This document shows positions 47,856 to 60,954 of a stretch of DNA of 64,000 bases, piece after piece. Each line of letters starts with the position of its first letter. Position 1 is the first letter of the stretch. The stretch lies in assembly GCA_019671005.1 (NCBI GenBank), contig CM033732.1, forward strand, positions 13,613,932 to 13,677,931. The letters are read 5' to 3'. The notes below the pieces were generated by a model that was not told the origin of the DNA, made no database searches, and saw nothing but the letters and a program-made list of their open reading frames with translations. A program made the translations under genes and the position numbers. The stretch is from Hibiscus mutabilis (lineage: Eukaryota > Streptophyta > Magnoliopsida > Malvales > Malvaceae).

Positions 47856-49185
47856 ATTTAAAGCTGGGAGAGGACTACTGCAAGGTGACCCCTATCCTCG
47901 TGTCTTCTTCTTTTTGTTTCTAATGTTTTGTCATGGATTATTGAAAGAGAACAGCAGAATGAGAGATTCTCAAGATTCTGATTTGGAAAAAGATGTCTAA
48001 CAGTGAGTGTATTAAGGACAATATCCTGTTTACCAAGGCCGACAAGAACCACTGCGAGTGTATTAATGGCAGTATTTCTGATTTCTCTTTGTATAGGGAC
48101 AAATTATTAATACGGGGAAGTCTTTAGTTTTCTTATCCCTTAATATGAGCATTGGATCGAAACACCACATCCTTAATATCCTTGGAGTTTGTTTGATGGA
48201 AGAAGGGAGCAAATACTTGGGATTACCTTCTATTTGGGGGAAGAGCAAGAAGGAAGCACTTTGTTTCCAGATTGATAGAATTAAGGGTAAGCTTCAAGGG
48301 TGGAAGCGCAAATTGTTATCCCAAGCCGGTAAGGAAGTCCTCATCAAAGTGGTTGCCACCGCGATCCCTTCTTATTTCATGTAATGTTTTATGCTTTCAG
48401 TTTCTTTCTGTAATAAGATTAAATCCCTGTTTGGACGATTCTGATGGGGAAATTCATCGGTTGAAAAGAATGGTATCCACTGGCTCTGTTGGGATAAAAT
48501 ATGTAAACTGAAGGAAGGATGAGGTTTGGGGGTTCAAGGAACTCCATAGCTTAAATAAAGCCTTCCTCATTACACATACTTGGCGTATCATCAAGGAACA
48601 AAATTTTCTGCTGGCTCGTATTCTAAAAGGGTTCTATTTCCCATGTGGGAATATGCTTAAAGCTCCTAAGATTAGGAATCCTTCATGGGCTTGGAACAAC
48701 TGACGTGATCAAATGTGGTTCTCTTTGGTCTATTGGATATGAAAAAGACATTGCAATTTGGAACGAGCGATGGATACCTTCCATGCCAGATCGTTCTATA
48801 ATTTCGGAAAGACCATATGAATGTGAAGATTTTTTGGTGGCTCACCTTATTAATAATGCTGGACAAGAATGGAAGGTGGATAAGTTAAATTTACTATTTT
48901 CATCTGAGGAATCTGAAATGATCCAAATTCGTGTCTATTTCCCCTATGTGTGGTAGGTGCTCTCAACGGATTGAATCGCTTGAACACATTCTCTTCTTTG
49001 CCCCTTTGCTCCTTTGCCCATTGAAAGAGAGATTATTCACATGGTTTCTTCCTTTGAGACAATTAAGTTTGCGTTTTTCTGACGTTATTGTAATAGGGCT
49101 ACTTTTTTTGTAGTAATGTGTTTTATGTTAACGGTAATATCGCTTTGTTAAAAAAGATTGTATTAAATAAAGGTTTTTGATCTAG
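47856..49185 (+). pseudogene. Plant L1-type LINE fragment (RT C-terminal half and downstream region)
   Basis: Near 47870 the text GLLQGDP is the RT block that precedes the catalytic loop. Around 48190-48384 the plant LINE signature YLGLPSIWGKSKKEA, then GWKRKLLSQAGKEVLIK, is open. 48645-48956 continues with the region after RT (DVIKCGSLWSIG, IAIWNERWIP). Stops and shifts separate the pieces and the catalytic loop itself is not preserved. The 5' half is missing, as is usual for LINE copies. The end near 49185 is set by loss of similarity; only a weak A-rich tail (TTAAATAAAG) is visible and I see no clear target duplication. Confidence 0.8.
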
Positions 49186-50933
49186 TACGCGTATTATATG
49201 AGTAAAAGGTTGATATTCCATTTTCTTTTTTTATCCAATACATTTACAGTAACTCAGTTCGGGTTTTGGGAGTGAATATCCATTGTTTGTAATTCTAGGT
49301 AGACAATAGAATTAAAATAAGGATGATATCTCTCAAGTTTGTCATCAATGTTTGGTTGATAACTGGGTTTGGGTATGTGTTGATGGTTTTCTATCGAGGC
49401 ATTGGGAGGCCTCGCTTGCATGATTTCAAAAGGTTTATGCAATTTGGATAGTTTTGTATTAATCGTTAAGACTTTTGTTTTAAAGATTTATAAAACCAGC
49501 TAGATATTGGGTTGTACACGTTACGTTATATAAAAAACGTTTCGATTCTTGTCATAATTGTATCATATTTCAAAATTGTTTTGAATTCTAAAAATATGTC
49601 TTGATTCATCTACTTATACAAGCATAAGATTTTTTTAGATCACTTAAAATTGATACATTACTTGTATATCCGCTAAATTAGAAAGAGGTTTTTCTCATGT
49701 GGGTAAACAAGGGAAGTATAAATAATAATTCAGAGAAATAATGATTCATAAAGTTACAAAATGTAAACTTAATTTTAACGGATTAGTTTTGACAACCCAA
49801 TTAAAGCTCTTATGTATGTGTTCCCATGTAGTATAAATATCAAAATTATTAATAATTATATTATTTATTATTAACTAAATATTTATTATTCAAAATTAAA
49901 TATTATAAAATATTATAAAAATAACAAATTATTATAACACTAACATAATAAATGACCGATGAGAAAATTAAGAATCCCCACTTCGGAAATGAAAAAAATA
50001 AAAAATTCAAAAAATATATTTGCTGCAATGTTCACGTTCGTCTTCTTTTTTATTTTAATTTATGGAAGCATGTGATTCTGTTAGAAAAGCATTAATTCGA
50101 AATTAACCAATAAAATAATAATTTATTAAAATAGTGAAGTGAACAGAAAATAAAATTATATATACATAAATATCCAAAACATAATTTAAATACACAAAAA
50201 ATATTAAAATCATTTATTTGTAGAAAAATCAGATGGAAGAATCGTTAAGGCATGTTTGCATGGTTTTCTTAAGGCGGATTTTCTCACTTTTATGGTTCTT
50301 AAGAAATGTCGGACGTCTATCTCCCAAGATACTACAACGAGATGAAGATAATAGTAGCACGACTGCAATGATCGCAAACAGTAACCTAGCCTCTTCTATC
50401 ACCAAAAATATTATTTTAAAATTGAACAAATAAAAGCTACAAAAATTAGAGAAAATTATTTTTGTTATTTTCTTGTAGGTTTACACGGTTTAAATATAGT
50501 TTCACATGGAAGAATTATTGGAAAGTTAATATTTGGGAATTAAGGAATTATTACTATATATTCTTGTATATATTCGTATGTGAATTAAAGTAGCATTACC
50601 TAAAATAATTTATAAATTAAAGGAGCCATTAATACAATATATTATCATATATTTGTCCTTTTAATTCAACATATTTAAAAGAAAGGCCCTATTTAATAAA
50701 AAAATATTTTGGATTGGGCAAAAATATATGTAGGCCCCCAACGGGCTCGACCAGTCCAGACATTCGAGTCGCTCATGTCGTATCAGCTTAAGTCATTCAA
50801 TAATCATCAAATTGGGTCTTGTATATATAAATATCCCAGACTTTTTCTTAACACAATTCACTAGTAGCTTATTTTGAGCATCAATTTCTCATCCATCAAT
50901 CAACCATTTTGAGCATATGAGATACAATTGTAT
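49186..50933. other. AT-rich DNA not assigned to any element
   Basis: No transposon coding, no LTR border and no gene was recognised. A 66-codon ATG frame on the + strand at 50233-50433 has no known motif. Near 50822-50833 TATATATAAATA is followed by a CA-rich stretch and an ATG at 50918, resembling a promoter and leader. This could be host intergenic DNA or the LTR of an unrecognised element. Confidence 0.4.
50822..50833 (+). promoter_or_regulatory. Possible TATA box
   Basis: TATATATAAATATCCC lies about 85-95 bases before an ATG (50918) whose frame is cut by the Tekay LTR at 50934. The support is composition and spacing only. Confidence 0.3.
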
Positions 50934-53900
50934 TGTAACGCCCCGGTTTTAGGGCTTAGCGGTTTTGTGGTCTATTAGACGGTTTGGTGGACCGGGTTAG
51001 AGATTCGAGTCGAATTCGGGACCATGTGTTTTCAGTGATGATAAAATTGTGGAAAATGTTTGAAAATCATTATTAATTGTTTATTTAATAATGATGAAAT
51101 CAATTTTGGAAAATGAGTTTTGGTAGTGGGACATTTTGGCTAGTGACCAAAATGAAAGTTTTGAAAACTATGCTTTTATGGTGACTAAAATGAAAAGGGT
51201 CAAATTCTTAGAATCTTTAAGGAGCTATTTTACCAATTTATTTCTGATGGTTTCTCCCTTAATTAAGTCTATTTTAACATGTGTTTTAACTATTAATTAA
51301 AGGAGATTTTTGTTAAAAGTTAGTTATCAATTTCCAAAACAAAATCACGTTATTTTTTTCTCTCAACTTTTCTCTCCATTCTCTCCTCAGCCAAACACTC
51401 AAGTTTTCATCAAATTCCAGAGGTGAGATGGTTTTTAACTTGATCTTATGGCTTAAAATTGTTTAATTAAGATTGTTTGCACAAAATCTTACGTTAAACT
51501 TATGTTTTCTTAGCTTTTATCAAATCAATTGAGGGAGAAACTTCATAATAGGGGTAAGGTCCAAGATCTCCTCTATTTTATGGTTCTTTACTGAAATTCT
51601 CAAGCGTTTGATCCTTGATTTTATGTTTATAATTTGATTCTAATGATTTTCTATTGGTTAATTGAGTTAATTGAGGAAATTAATGGAAAATGGGTTGATT
51701 TGCGAATTGGATCTGTTTTCCATTAATTAAGGATTGTTTAATTCATATTTTGGAGGTTTTATAATGTTTATAAGTTGTTGTTATCAATGGAATCCCGAAA
51801 CTCTTGAATCTCCAATTGTTTAGGTTGTTAGAATTGAGGTTTTGTGGTGTTTCTGTGGTTGCAAGGTTGCTGGAGGTGTTAGCTTGGTTTGGATCGGTTT
51901 CTAGAAGTGGTTTGATGTTAAAAGTGATGTTATATTGATAGAGGTTGGCTGGGTTTTGTTTGGAAGTGTTTGGGTGATGTTTTCGGTTGTTGTGGAGGGT
52001 TATTTGTGATGGTTAAGTGGCAATTCAAGAAAGATTGGTGCTGCTGTGTTTTGAATGCATTATGATGCATTAATCCTCTGTTATTTTGTGGTTAAAATAT
52101 GGGAGGTTGTTCCGGAAGCTAACGAGGTTGCTTTGGAAGCTTCGGACGTGCGGTTCGAGCCGGTGAATCAAGGTTTCGCATATCAGTGAGTGAGAACGTG
52201 GATTCTAGCTTTGGAATGTTTTAAAGGTGGTTTATGGGAGTTTAAACTTATCTTGATACGCTGGTTTAAACTCGGAAGTAAGTAAAATGGAGTTTCTCTC
52301 TCGGTCGTGCTATATTGAAATGGTTTTATACACTTGTTTTGAGTTACACATTACCTACTGTTTAAGCATGTTTTAAAGTATTTGATATACTGTTCTGAGC
52401 ATGAAATGCTGAAAGATGCACATGGTAAGTGATCCTTGTGAGTATGTGGTTTATACTTGTAGTTTAAAGCATGGTTGTTGCTTTGGAAAAAATGATTGGT
52501 TTAATGCTTGATAAAAATAGTGAGGTAGATGTTAAATGGTTAATTATATTAGCAAGTGATGTGGTTTTAAAATTGTGATCGGATATAGTTGGCCGTCCAT
52601 AGGATTGACTGCACTGTAATTAAGTCACCTTGGATGTTGAGGGGTTTATACGGTGTACCGAATACTCCATCCAAGTACCCTAACAGTTGAGGGGTTATAT
52701 GGTACCGAAAACTCTCATTAGTGGATTAAGCATCTAACCGATGAGAGGGGTTGGTGTCCTCGTGGGTTGAAAGTATACCCGGTTGTTAACGTATTGCGAT
52801 TGTGATTGTATCGCTATTCTAGTTGAGATGGCTTGAAGTGTTGGGTTAACACTTGTTGAATCCGTGTATCCGATGAACTCTTTTGTTATTGGACTTGTTT
52901 AATGATCACTTGTAAGCTAATATAATTGTTAATGTATCATTGGAATATTTTATGTTGAATGATGTAACTTATACATGTTTCTCCTTGGGCTTTGCATTTG
53001 GTAGTAATACATGGGAATGCTTAAGTGGAGGGTTAGCAATGTGACTTGCTGTTGATTAATGATACATGTAGCATATGGTTTAATATATTGGTTTTAATGA
53101 TGTAAAGTGCATGTTTTAAAAGGGCATGATGTTTTAAAGAATGATGTTAACTAAATGGTTTTAAATGCATTGATGGTGTTTTGGAGCATTCCTCACTAAG
53201 CCTTGCGTGCTTACGCTCTCTTTGTCCATCAATGCAGAGAATTTAAGTCCCGGAAGTCAGCAAGAAGCAAGGGGATCCTAGCAAGACTTGGTTATCAAAG
53301 TATGTTTTTGACTACACTATAAGAAAAAGGGCAATGGGGTACTTGTGTGGTTTTGGGAGATGTCTTGTTGAACTCCCTGTTTGAGCATGTTTATTTGGTT
53401 GCTCTTGGTTTGTTAATGGCCCCTAAGGTTTGTTTTGGTGCTGGTTTACCTTTTTGGTATGTTGTATGGATGCAAAATTAGTAAGTGTGCCTATAGATCT
53501 TCTTTCGATGCATGATGCCATGTTGTATTGTTAAGTTTGTGATGCTTGAATGCTCGTGGTATGCTTGTCATGTTGGTGTTCTGTTTCAAGCTTGTGGAAA
53601 TGTTTTGAATGTATTAATTGGATGAAAAACCTGTACAATGTGACATTAAAGTTCAGGCGTACCGATACGCGGGGGGGGGGGGGGCGTATCGGTACAGCTG
53701 GGCGTTTCTAAGCTTGAGGGATCAGTACGGCCAGTGGTGTTTCGATACACCTAGGCCATTTTGGCCTTAACATATCGGTACGGCATGGGGTGTTTCGGTA
53801 CGGACTTTAGCTTCTGGAATTTTCTTTTTCAACTCGAACCCGTGTACCAAAACACATAGAGTCGTATCAGTACGGTCATCAAGGTTTTTGATATTTTAAT

Positions 53901-54401
53901 TAGGCGTATCGGTACGGTATGGTGGTGTACCAAAACGGGGTGTTTCAAACTGTATTGGTACGGGTGTACTCGTATCGGTACGGATGACCGTTTAAGCTGT
54001 TATTGTCACTTTGGAGCTGTTTCGTTTTCATTGCAATTTAGTCCCTGAATCTTGTTAATGCAATTACATATGATTGAATGATCAGTTTGAGCTGAAATTT
54101 TAGATGTAAGTTTGAAACCTGATTAATTAAGGGTAGGTAACATAAAATTGAGCTTTAGTCCTGTAATTTTCTGTAAATGCAATTTGGACCCTAAGTTGTA
54201 ATTAGATATCTAATCGATGCCCGATAGAGTTGGGGTTACACCTGATGTCTGCATGAACATGTAAGATTAATAATTGGCATCTAGACAAGATAAAAGGAAA
54301 AAATGGACCAGTTTTCGTTGTATCTCTCTGGTTTGCTTCGGCAAACCTAATGTAGCTTCCTTGATTCGGTCAGGCGTCTAAGACGGGTCAAAGGGGTTAC
54401 A
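50934..54401 (+). mobile_element. Orphan (probably solo) Tekay LTR
   Basis: It begins TGTAACGCCCCGG and ends GGGGTTACA, about 3,468 bp, aligning with 54594-58046. TGTAT precedes it and TGTAC follows, a 5-bp duplication with one change. No gag or pol follows; 192 bases later another LTR of the family begins. After the end GGGTATCA sits at the offset where the PBS would be, so a heavily deleted element cannot be excluded. The LTR holds the CGTAYCGRTACG cluster and a 14-base G run. Confidence 0.8.
53655..53990. repeat. CGTAYCGRTACG motif cluster in the orphan Tekay LTR
   Basis: Perfect copies are at 53658-53669, 53905-53916 and 53971-53982. Near-copies are at 53685-53696 and several places between. 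The first two flank a run of 14 G (53671-53684). Confidence 0.9.
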
Positions 54402-54593
54402 TGTACGGGTATCATGGAGTATAATAGGAAATTATAATTTTATTATTTGAATCTCCACTTTTACCCATTGAAAATATGCCTCAAAGTTTCCAAATAATCG
54501 TATTTTTCTAAAACTCTCCCACATGGATGAAATTGATGCTTTCATCAAAATATTTTGACTCAATGTGGTGTTAAAAATTACGATCGATGGTTG
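54402..54593. other. 192-base unassigned spacer between two Tekay LTRs
   Basis: This sequence lies between the orphan LTR and the next element and is not repetitive within the window. It includes CTCTCCCACATGG near 54515. No gene is seen. It may continue the unassigned sequence left of 50934. Confidence 0.5.
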
Positions 54594-57500
54594 TGTAACA
54601 CCCCGGTTTTAGGGCTTAGAGGTTTGGTGGTTTATTAAACGGTCTGATGGACTAGAGTAGGGATTCGAGTCAGTTTCAGGGACCCGTATATTTTTTGGTA
54701 AGATAAAAATGTGGAAAATAGTTAAAAATCATCTTTTAATATATATTGATTTTTGGTGGAATAAATTTCTGAAAATGGAATTTGGAAATGTGACATTTTG
54801 TTAGTGACCAAAATGCGATTTTTGAAAACTATTTTAAAATGACTAAAATGAAAATGGTCAAATTCGTTGAATCCTTAAGGAGCTAAATTACTAAGTTTTT
54901 TTTTGCTGGTGGTTTCTCCCTTCAATTAAATCATTTTAAATATGTGATTTAAAGGTGGTTTAAGAGGGATTAAAATACCTAAGTTAGTTATTAACTTTTA
55001 AAGAAAATTTACGTAACTTTTTCCTAAACCTTTTCTCTTAACTTCTTTTTTGCCAAACAATCAAAATTTCATCAAAATCCAGAGGTGAGAGATTCTTTTC
55101 ACTCAGATTATTGATTTTACTTGATTTTTTAACTTTGTTTTGCAAAATCTCATTGAGATCTTATATTTTCTTAGCTTTTCGCAAATCAATTGAGGGAGGA
55201 ACTTCACAATAGGGGTAAGGTCCAAGATCTCCTCTATTGTATGGTTATTTACTGAAATTCCCAAGCATTTGATCCTTGTTTTTGTGTTTCTAATCTGATT
55301 TTGATGATTTTCTAATGTTTAATTGAGTTATTTGGGGAAAATGAGTTAATTCACGGATTGGATCTAATTTCTAGTAATTAAGGATGCTTTGATTTATATT
55401 TTGGATGTTTAATAATGTTGATAAGTTATTTTTATCAATGAATCCCGAAACTTAAGAATCTCTATTTGTTTAGGTTGTTAGTTTTGAGGTTTTGTGGTGT
55501 TTCTATGGTTGTAAGGTTGCTGGAGGTGGTAGGTTGATTTGCATCTGTTTTGATGTTGAAAGTGATGTTAGATTGATAGATGTTGGTTGGGTTGTGAATC
55601 GAAGTGTGTTGGTTATGTTTTCGGTTGTTGTGGAGGTTTAATTGTGAAGCTTTTGTGAAAATCCGAGAAGGATTGTAGTTGCTGTGTTTAGAATGCATTA
55701 TGATGCATTAATCCTCTGTTGTTTTGTGGTAAAATAGGGGATGTTGATCTGGAGGTGATTGAAGAAGCGTTGGAGGTTTCGAATACTTGATTTCGCATCG
55801 GCGAATTGAGATTTTGCGTATCGGTGAGTGAAAATGTGGTTTAAAGCATTTTGATGTTATAAGAATAGAGTTTTGGGAGTTAAGGTAGAGCTTGAAATGC
55901 TTACCTAGACTCGAAAGTAAGTATAAAGTGGTTTTACTCTCTCGGTCATGCTTCTTCGAATGATTTTATGCACTTAGTTTAATGTTCATGTACCTACTGT
56001 TTAAGCATGTTTTGAAGTATTCGATATACTGTTTTTAAGCATGTTTTGCTGAAGGATGCACATGGTAAGTGATCCTTGTAAAGTATGGTTTATACTTATG
56101 TTTTAAAGCATGGTTGTTGCTTTGGAAATAGCATGGTTTAGTCCTTGTTTAAAACAGTGAGGTAAATGTTATTTGGTTAATTATATTGGCAAGTGATGTG
56201 GTTTTTAAATTGTTATCGGATGTAGTTGGACGGCCATAGGATTGAGTGCATTGTAATTAAGTTGCCTGATGTTGAGGGGTTTATACGGCGTACCGAATAC
56301 TCCATCCAAGTGCCCTAATAGTAGAGGGGTTAAACGGTACCGAAAACTCCCGTTAGTGGATTAAACGTCTAATCGATGATTGGGGTGGGTGTCCCCGTGG
56401 GTTGAAAGTGTACCCGGTTGTTACTGTACTGCGATTTTGATTGTATCGCTATTTCGGTTGGGATGGCTTGAAGTGTTGGGTTAACACTTGTTGAATGCGT
56501 GTAACCGATGAACTCTTTTGTTATTGGACTTGTTTAATGATCACTTGTAAGCCAATATAATTGTTAATGTATCATTGAAATGTTTTATGTTGTATAATGT
56601 GATATATACATGTTTCTCCTTGAGCTTTGCATTTGGTAGTAAAGCATGGGAAGGCTTAAGTAGAGGGTTAGCAATGTGATTTGTTGTTGATTCATGATAC
56701 ATGTACATATGGTTTAATATGCTGGGTTTAATGATGTAAAGTGCATGTTTTAAAAAGGCATGATGTTTTAAAGGATGATGTAACATAAATGGTTTTAAAT
56801 GCATTGATGGTATTTTGTTCTGAGCATTCCTCACTAAGCCATGTGTGCTTACGCTCTCTTTGTCCACAATGTAGAGAATTAAAGTCCTAGGAGGCAGCAT
56901 GAAGCAAGGGGATCTTGGCAAGACTTGTTTCCAAAGTATGTTAGAGACTAGACTATAATGAATAAGGGCAATGGGGAACTAGTTGTTTTGGGAGATGTTT
57001 TGTGGAACTCCCTGTTTGAGTGTGTTTATTTAGTTGCTCTTGGGTTGTATATGGCCTTTAAGGATTGATTTTGGTGTTGGTTTATCTTTTGATATGTTGG
57101 TTGGATGCATATTAGGAAGCATGCCTATAGATTTCCTTTTTGATGCATGAAGCCTTGTTGTGTTGTTAAATTGTGATGCTAGTTGGCTTGAGATATGTTT
57201 GGTATGTTGGTGTTGTGTTTTTAAGCATGTTGGAGTGGTTAGAGTATGCTTTTGGGTTGAAGAACTAGCAAAATGTGACATTACACGCCCAGCGTGCATC
57301 GACTGCGGGGACCGTATTGGTACGGCTAAGCATTTTTAGGCTTGAGGATCGTGAGGGTTGGTGTTTCGATCACGACTAGGCCATTTTGGTCTTAGCTTAC
57401 CAGTACAGCAAGAAGTGTTTTGATACGTGTCTCAGCTTTTGGAAATCAACTTTTTTGTCCCAAACCCGTGTACCGAAATGCTCGGAGTGTCGTATCGGTA

Positions 57501-58046
57501 CGATCTTCAAGGTTTTCAAAAGTTAAGTAATTCGGCTTGGCATGTCGATACGGTATGGTGGTGTACCAAAATAGGGTGTTTCAATCCGTATCGGTATGGG
57601 GTTACACGTATCGGTATGGATGATCGTTATTTCTGTTATTGTCACTTGGGGCAGTTTTGACATCATTACAATTTAGTCCCTTAATCTTGCCAATGCAATT
57701 GTATGTGATTAAATGATCGAATTGAGATGAAATTCGAGATGGGAGTTTAAAACCTATCAAATTAAAAGTTGGTAACTTAAATGTGTGCTTTAATCCTGAA
57801 ATTTTCTATATTTGCAATTTGGTCCCTAAATTATAAATATAATCAATTGGATGTCAAATTGATGCCCGATTGAGTTGGGGTTACACCTGATGTTTGCATG
57901 AATATGTAGGGTTAATAATTGGCATCTAAATAAGATAAAAAGGAAAAAATGGACCGAGTTTTGTTGCATCTCTTCAGTTTGCTACGACAAACCTAATGTA
58001 GTCTTCTTGGTACGGTTAGGCGTCTAGGCCGGGTCAAGGGGTTACA
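54594..58046 (+). repeat. 5' LTR of the + strand Tekay element
   Basis: It begins TGTAACACCCCGG and ends AGGGGTTACA, 3,453 bp. It aligns with the orphan LTR throughout and, for its first ~1.07 kb, with 62933-64000. It has no coding region; long antisense frames are chance openings. Confidence 0.92.
57295..57620. repeat. CGTAYCGRTACG motif cluster in the Tekay 5' LTR
   Basis: A perfect CGTATCGGTACG is at 57491-57502. Degenerate copies lie near 57312, 57545, 57587 and 57608. It is more decayed than the cluster at 53655-53990 but at the same LTR position. Confidence 0.85.
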
Positions 58047-58051
58047 TTTGG

Positions 58052-58064
58052 TGGTATCAAAGCC
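58052..58064 (+). promoter_or_regulatory. Primer binding site of the + strand Tekay element
   Basis: TGGTATCAAAGCC lies five bases after the LTR end, close to the initiator-Met tRNA site used by many gypsy elements. About 270 bases of non-coding leader follow before gag. Confidence 0.85.
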
Positions 58065-58336
58065 AGGCTTTGTTCGTTTGGGAGGTTGTTGTGTTTTTTC
58101 CATATTTGATTTGCACGGTGATTGTTGTATGTACGCTGGTTGATATGCACGGTGATTGATATATGAATGTTGGTTGTTGTATGATATGTTGGGGAAGTTT
58201 TAGGGGCACTCATTGCCTTATTATTATAGTGTAGAAAGTTTTGATTTTTGAAATAGAAGTCTTGGATCCTTGCTTGAGGCTGGCCTGACTGTTTTGTTTT
58301 GAAATGATCATCAAGCCTTAGATATATTTTAGCACA

Positions 58337-59640
58337 ATAGGACTGAGGAGAGAGTTGCGATTGAGTGTGATTGTTGCTGCCACTGGGCAGAAGTTGTACG
58401 TCCTAGAGGGTTGCCACTACCCCCACCTAATCAACCGAAGGGAGTGGAACAAGTACCACATGCGCTGGCTGGTCCAGGGATGAGTGATATGACACCGTTG
58501 ATACAGGCCATGATAGGTGCTTTTTAGGCAGCAATTGCGGGTGTTCATATGCCAGCACCATCGGTTGAGGGGTATGGTTTGCAGCTTGAGCATCTTCATA
58601 GTTTGGGTGGAGTTGAGTTCCGAGGTTTGTTACCTGAGGCCTCTAAGGGTTTGTTGGCCAATACTGAGAGGATACTGGGCCAGATGGGTGCACCGATGCT
58701 CGTAAGCTGGGTTGTGTTGTTTCCCTGCTGTAGGGTGATGCTTATGCATGGTGGACTACCACGATATCTGGTATGGTGACTGAGGATGTGACCTGGGAGT
58801 TCTTCTGTGGGGCATTTCAGAAGAAGTTTTTGGGAGTCTGATATCAGGACGAGAAGAAATGTGAGTTTATGGCTCTAGTGCAAGGCATTATGTTTGTTGC
58901 GAAGTACGAGGTACAATTTGTGAGGTTGAGTCAGTATGTACCTGAGTTGGTTTCTAACGAGCGTACTCGATGTGATCATTTCTGCTATGGGCTTGTGCAG
59001 GATGTTAAGACATACATGCTTGCTGCTGATTACACCTACTTTGATGTGTTGGTTTCGCGAGCCAAGGATGTGGAGAAGAATTTGGGTTTGACATCTGGAT
59101 CGTGTGTTCCTAGCTCGGGTAAAAGAGCATTGATTCAGTTATAGTGGTGGTCGTGCCAGAGACACCATGACAGAGGTTTCACCCAGAGCTGAGGCATGAC
59201 AGAGGTGTTATGGGACGTGGAGTCCAGGGGTAGGGTGCCCAGGTTAGAGCCCCATTTAGCACTTATTGGGTTTATGGATCCCGAGATCATTTGAGGTGAG
59301 ATTACCCACATTTGGCCAGGAGGGTCGAACTTACGCCTATGGTGGCTAATGCTTGCTGGAGTTGTGGGTCGAGCGACCATCGGATGCGTAATTGTCTATT
59401 GTTGGCTCGAGAGTGGGCAGGGTGATGCACCTATTGTTGCTCCGCAGCGGGTCGTGGTCATAGCCGCAGACCGTTTCAGTGTCGAGATGGTGGATAGAGG
59501 ATCCTGGCTTATACTATTACTATCCAGCCTGAGGGAGGTGGACCGGCTAGGGTGTATGCGCACCGCAAGGGTCGTAATGACATCGATGAGATTTCGGTAC
59601 TTTTACCCTACAATCTTTGTCATTGTATTCATTGGTTGAT
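58337..59640 (+). pseudogene. Tekay gag pseudogene
   Basis: The expected start codon reads ATA at 58337; the following Arg-Arg-Glu context matches the - strand copy's ATG at 24748. The capsid region is split by frameshifts near 58700 and 58840 and is open at 58869-59144. The zinc knuckle C-x2-C-x4-H-x4-C is intact at 59354-59395. Stops occur at several points, including a TAG near 58527. Confidence 0.8.
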
Positions 59641-60950
59641 TATGGTTCTACCATTCATACATTTTGAGTGAGCATGCTTTGAGCTGCTTGATATATCCGC
59701 TTGAAATTCTTAATGTGGGTGTTAGAGTGACTAGTTCTCTTGGGGAGACAGTCGCGTTTAAGAGGTTTTATCGTAGGTGTCCGTTGATGGTTCAGGGACA
59801 TGTGTTTGCTGTGGACTTGATGGAGTTACCATTCCATGGTTTTCATGTGATTTTGGGTATTTATTGGTTAACCGAACATCGGGCTGTGGTGGATTTTGAG
59901 ATCAAACGGATATCCTTGAGGTTATCGGATGATATGAGGTGGTGGCTTTTGGTGAGAATGCCAAGTTTTTATCGAATGCTTTGGATTCGGGATGTCGACT
60001 TATTTGGCCTATGTTATGAATCCCGATCAAAGGAGTTGAGGGTGCAGATGTTCGCACCGTATGTGAGTTTTCGTGTGTTTTTCGAATGAATTACCGGGTT
60101 ACCACCGCCATGAGGTAGAGTTTGGCATTGAGATCTTTACGGGTACGGTGCGGTATCTATTGCTCCGCACCGCATGTCTCCAAGAAATTGAAGGTGTTGA
60201 AAACGCAGAGAGCGGGAGTTGCTTGACTATGGGTTCATTAGACCCAATATCTCACCATGAGAAGCGTCGGTGCTATTTGTTAAAAGAATGATGGTACGCT
60301 GCGGATGTGTATAGATTACCAAAGAAATGAATAAGTTGACAATAAAGAATAAGTATCCCTTACCACGATAGATGACATGTTTGATCAGTTTCGGGAGCCT
60401 CGGTGTTTCCTAAGATAGATTTGAGGTCGGGTACTACCATTAAAGGTGAAGGAGGTAGATGTGCCCAAAACATCCTTCCGCTTCGAGGTACGGGCATTAC
60501 GAGTTTCTTGTGATGCCATTTGGTTTGACCAATGAACCAGCTGCTTTTATGGACATGATGAATCGAGTGTTTCGTTAGTTTTTAGACCAGTTTGTGGTTT
60601 TGTTTATCGGTGATATCCTTGTGTACTCGCATCGAGGAGTATCATGATAAACATTTGAGAATTGTACTTCAAACGTTGTTGGCTAAATAGTTTTATGCTA
60701 AGTTAAGAAAATATGAGTTTTGGCTTAAAGTAGTTGTGTTCCTCGGGCATGTTGTGTCGGCTGAAGGAATACGTGTCGATCCGCATAAGGTTGAGGTCAG
60801 AATGAGTTGGAAGGAGCCCAAGTCGTGATGGAGGTTAGGAGTTTCCTTGGTTTGGCGGGGTTACTACCGAAGGTTTGTGGAAGGGTTCTCCAGTTTGGCG
60901 GCTCCATTAACAAAGTTGCTATAGAAGAATGTTCGGTTTAAGTGGGCAAG
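59600..60950 (+). pseudogene. Tekay protease and reverse transcriptase pseudogene
   Basis: The protease active-site block reads Asp-Tyr-Gly-Ser-Thr at about 59638-59652 and the protease body is open at 59664-60089. RT follows in many short frames. At 60606-60620 the catalytic pair reads Gly-Asp, so the first Asp is lost. The frame changes at least five times between 60090 and 60950. The blocks match the - strand element at 22000-23270. Confidence 0.82.
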
Positions 60951-60954
60951 AGAT

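Noticed and set aside
47856..49185. Intact host reverse-transcriptase-like gene
   Set aside because: Stops and frameshifts occur, the catalytic loop is missing and the fragment is 5'-truncated: a LINE relic.
50229..50433. 66-codon frames on both strands; the - strand one has a hydrophobic N-terminus
   Set aside because: The - strand frame has no ATG start (TTG), and neither shows a peptide-hormone or other motif. Mentioned only as unassigned.
55462..57299. Several antisense open frames of 60-126 codons
   Set aside because: They lie inside a Tekay LTR on the strand opposite its transcript, with no known domain.
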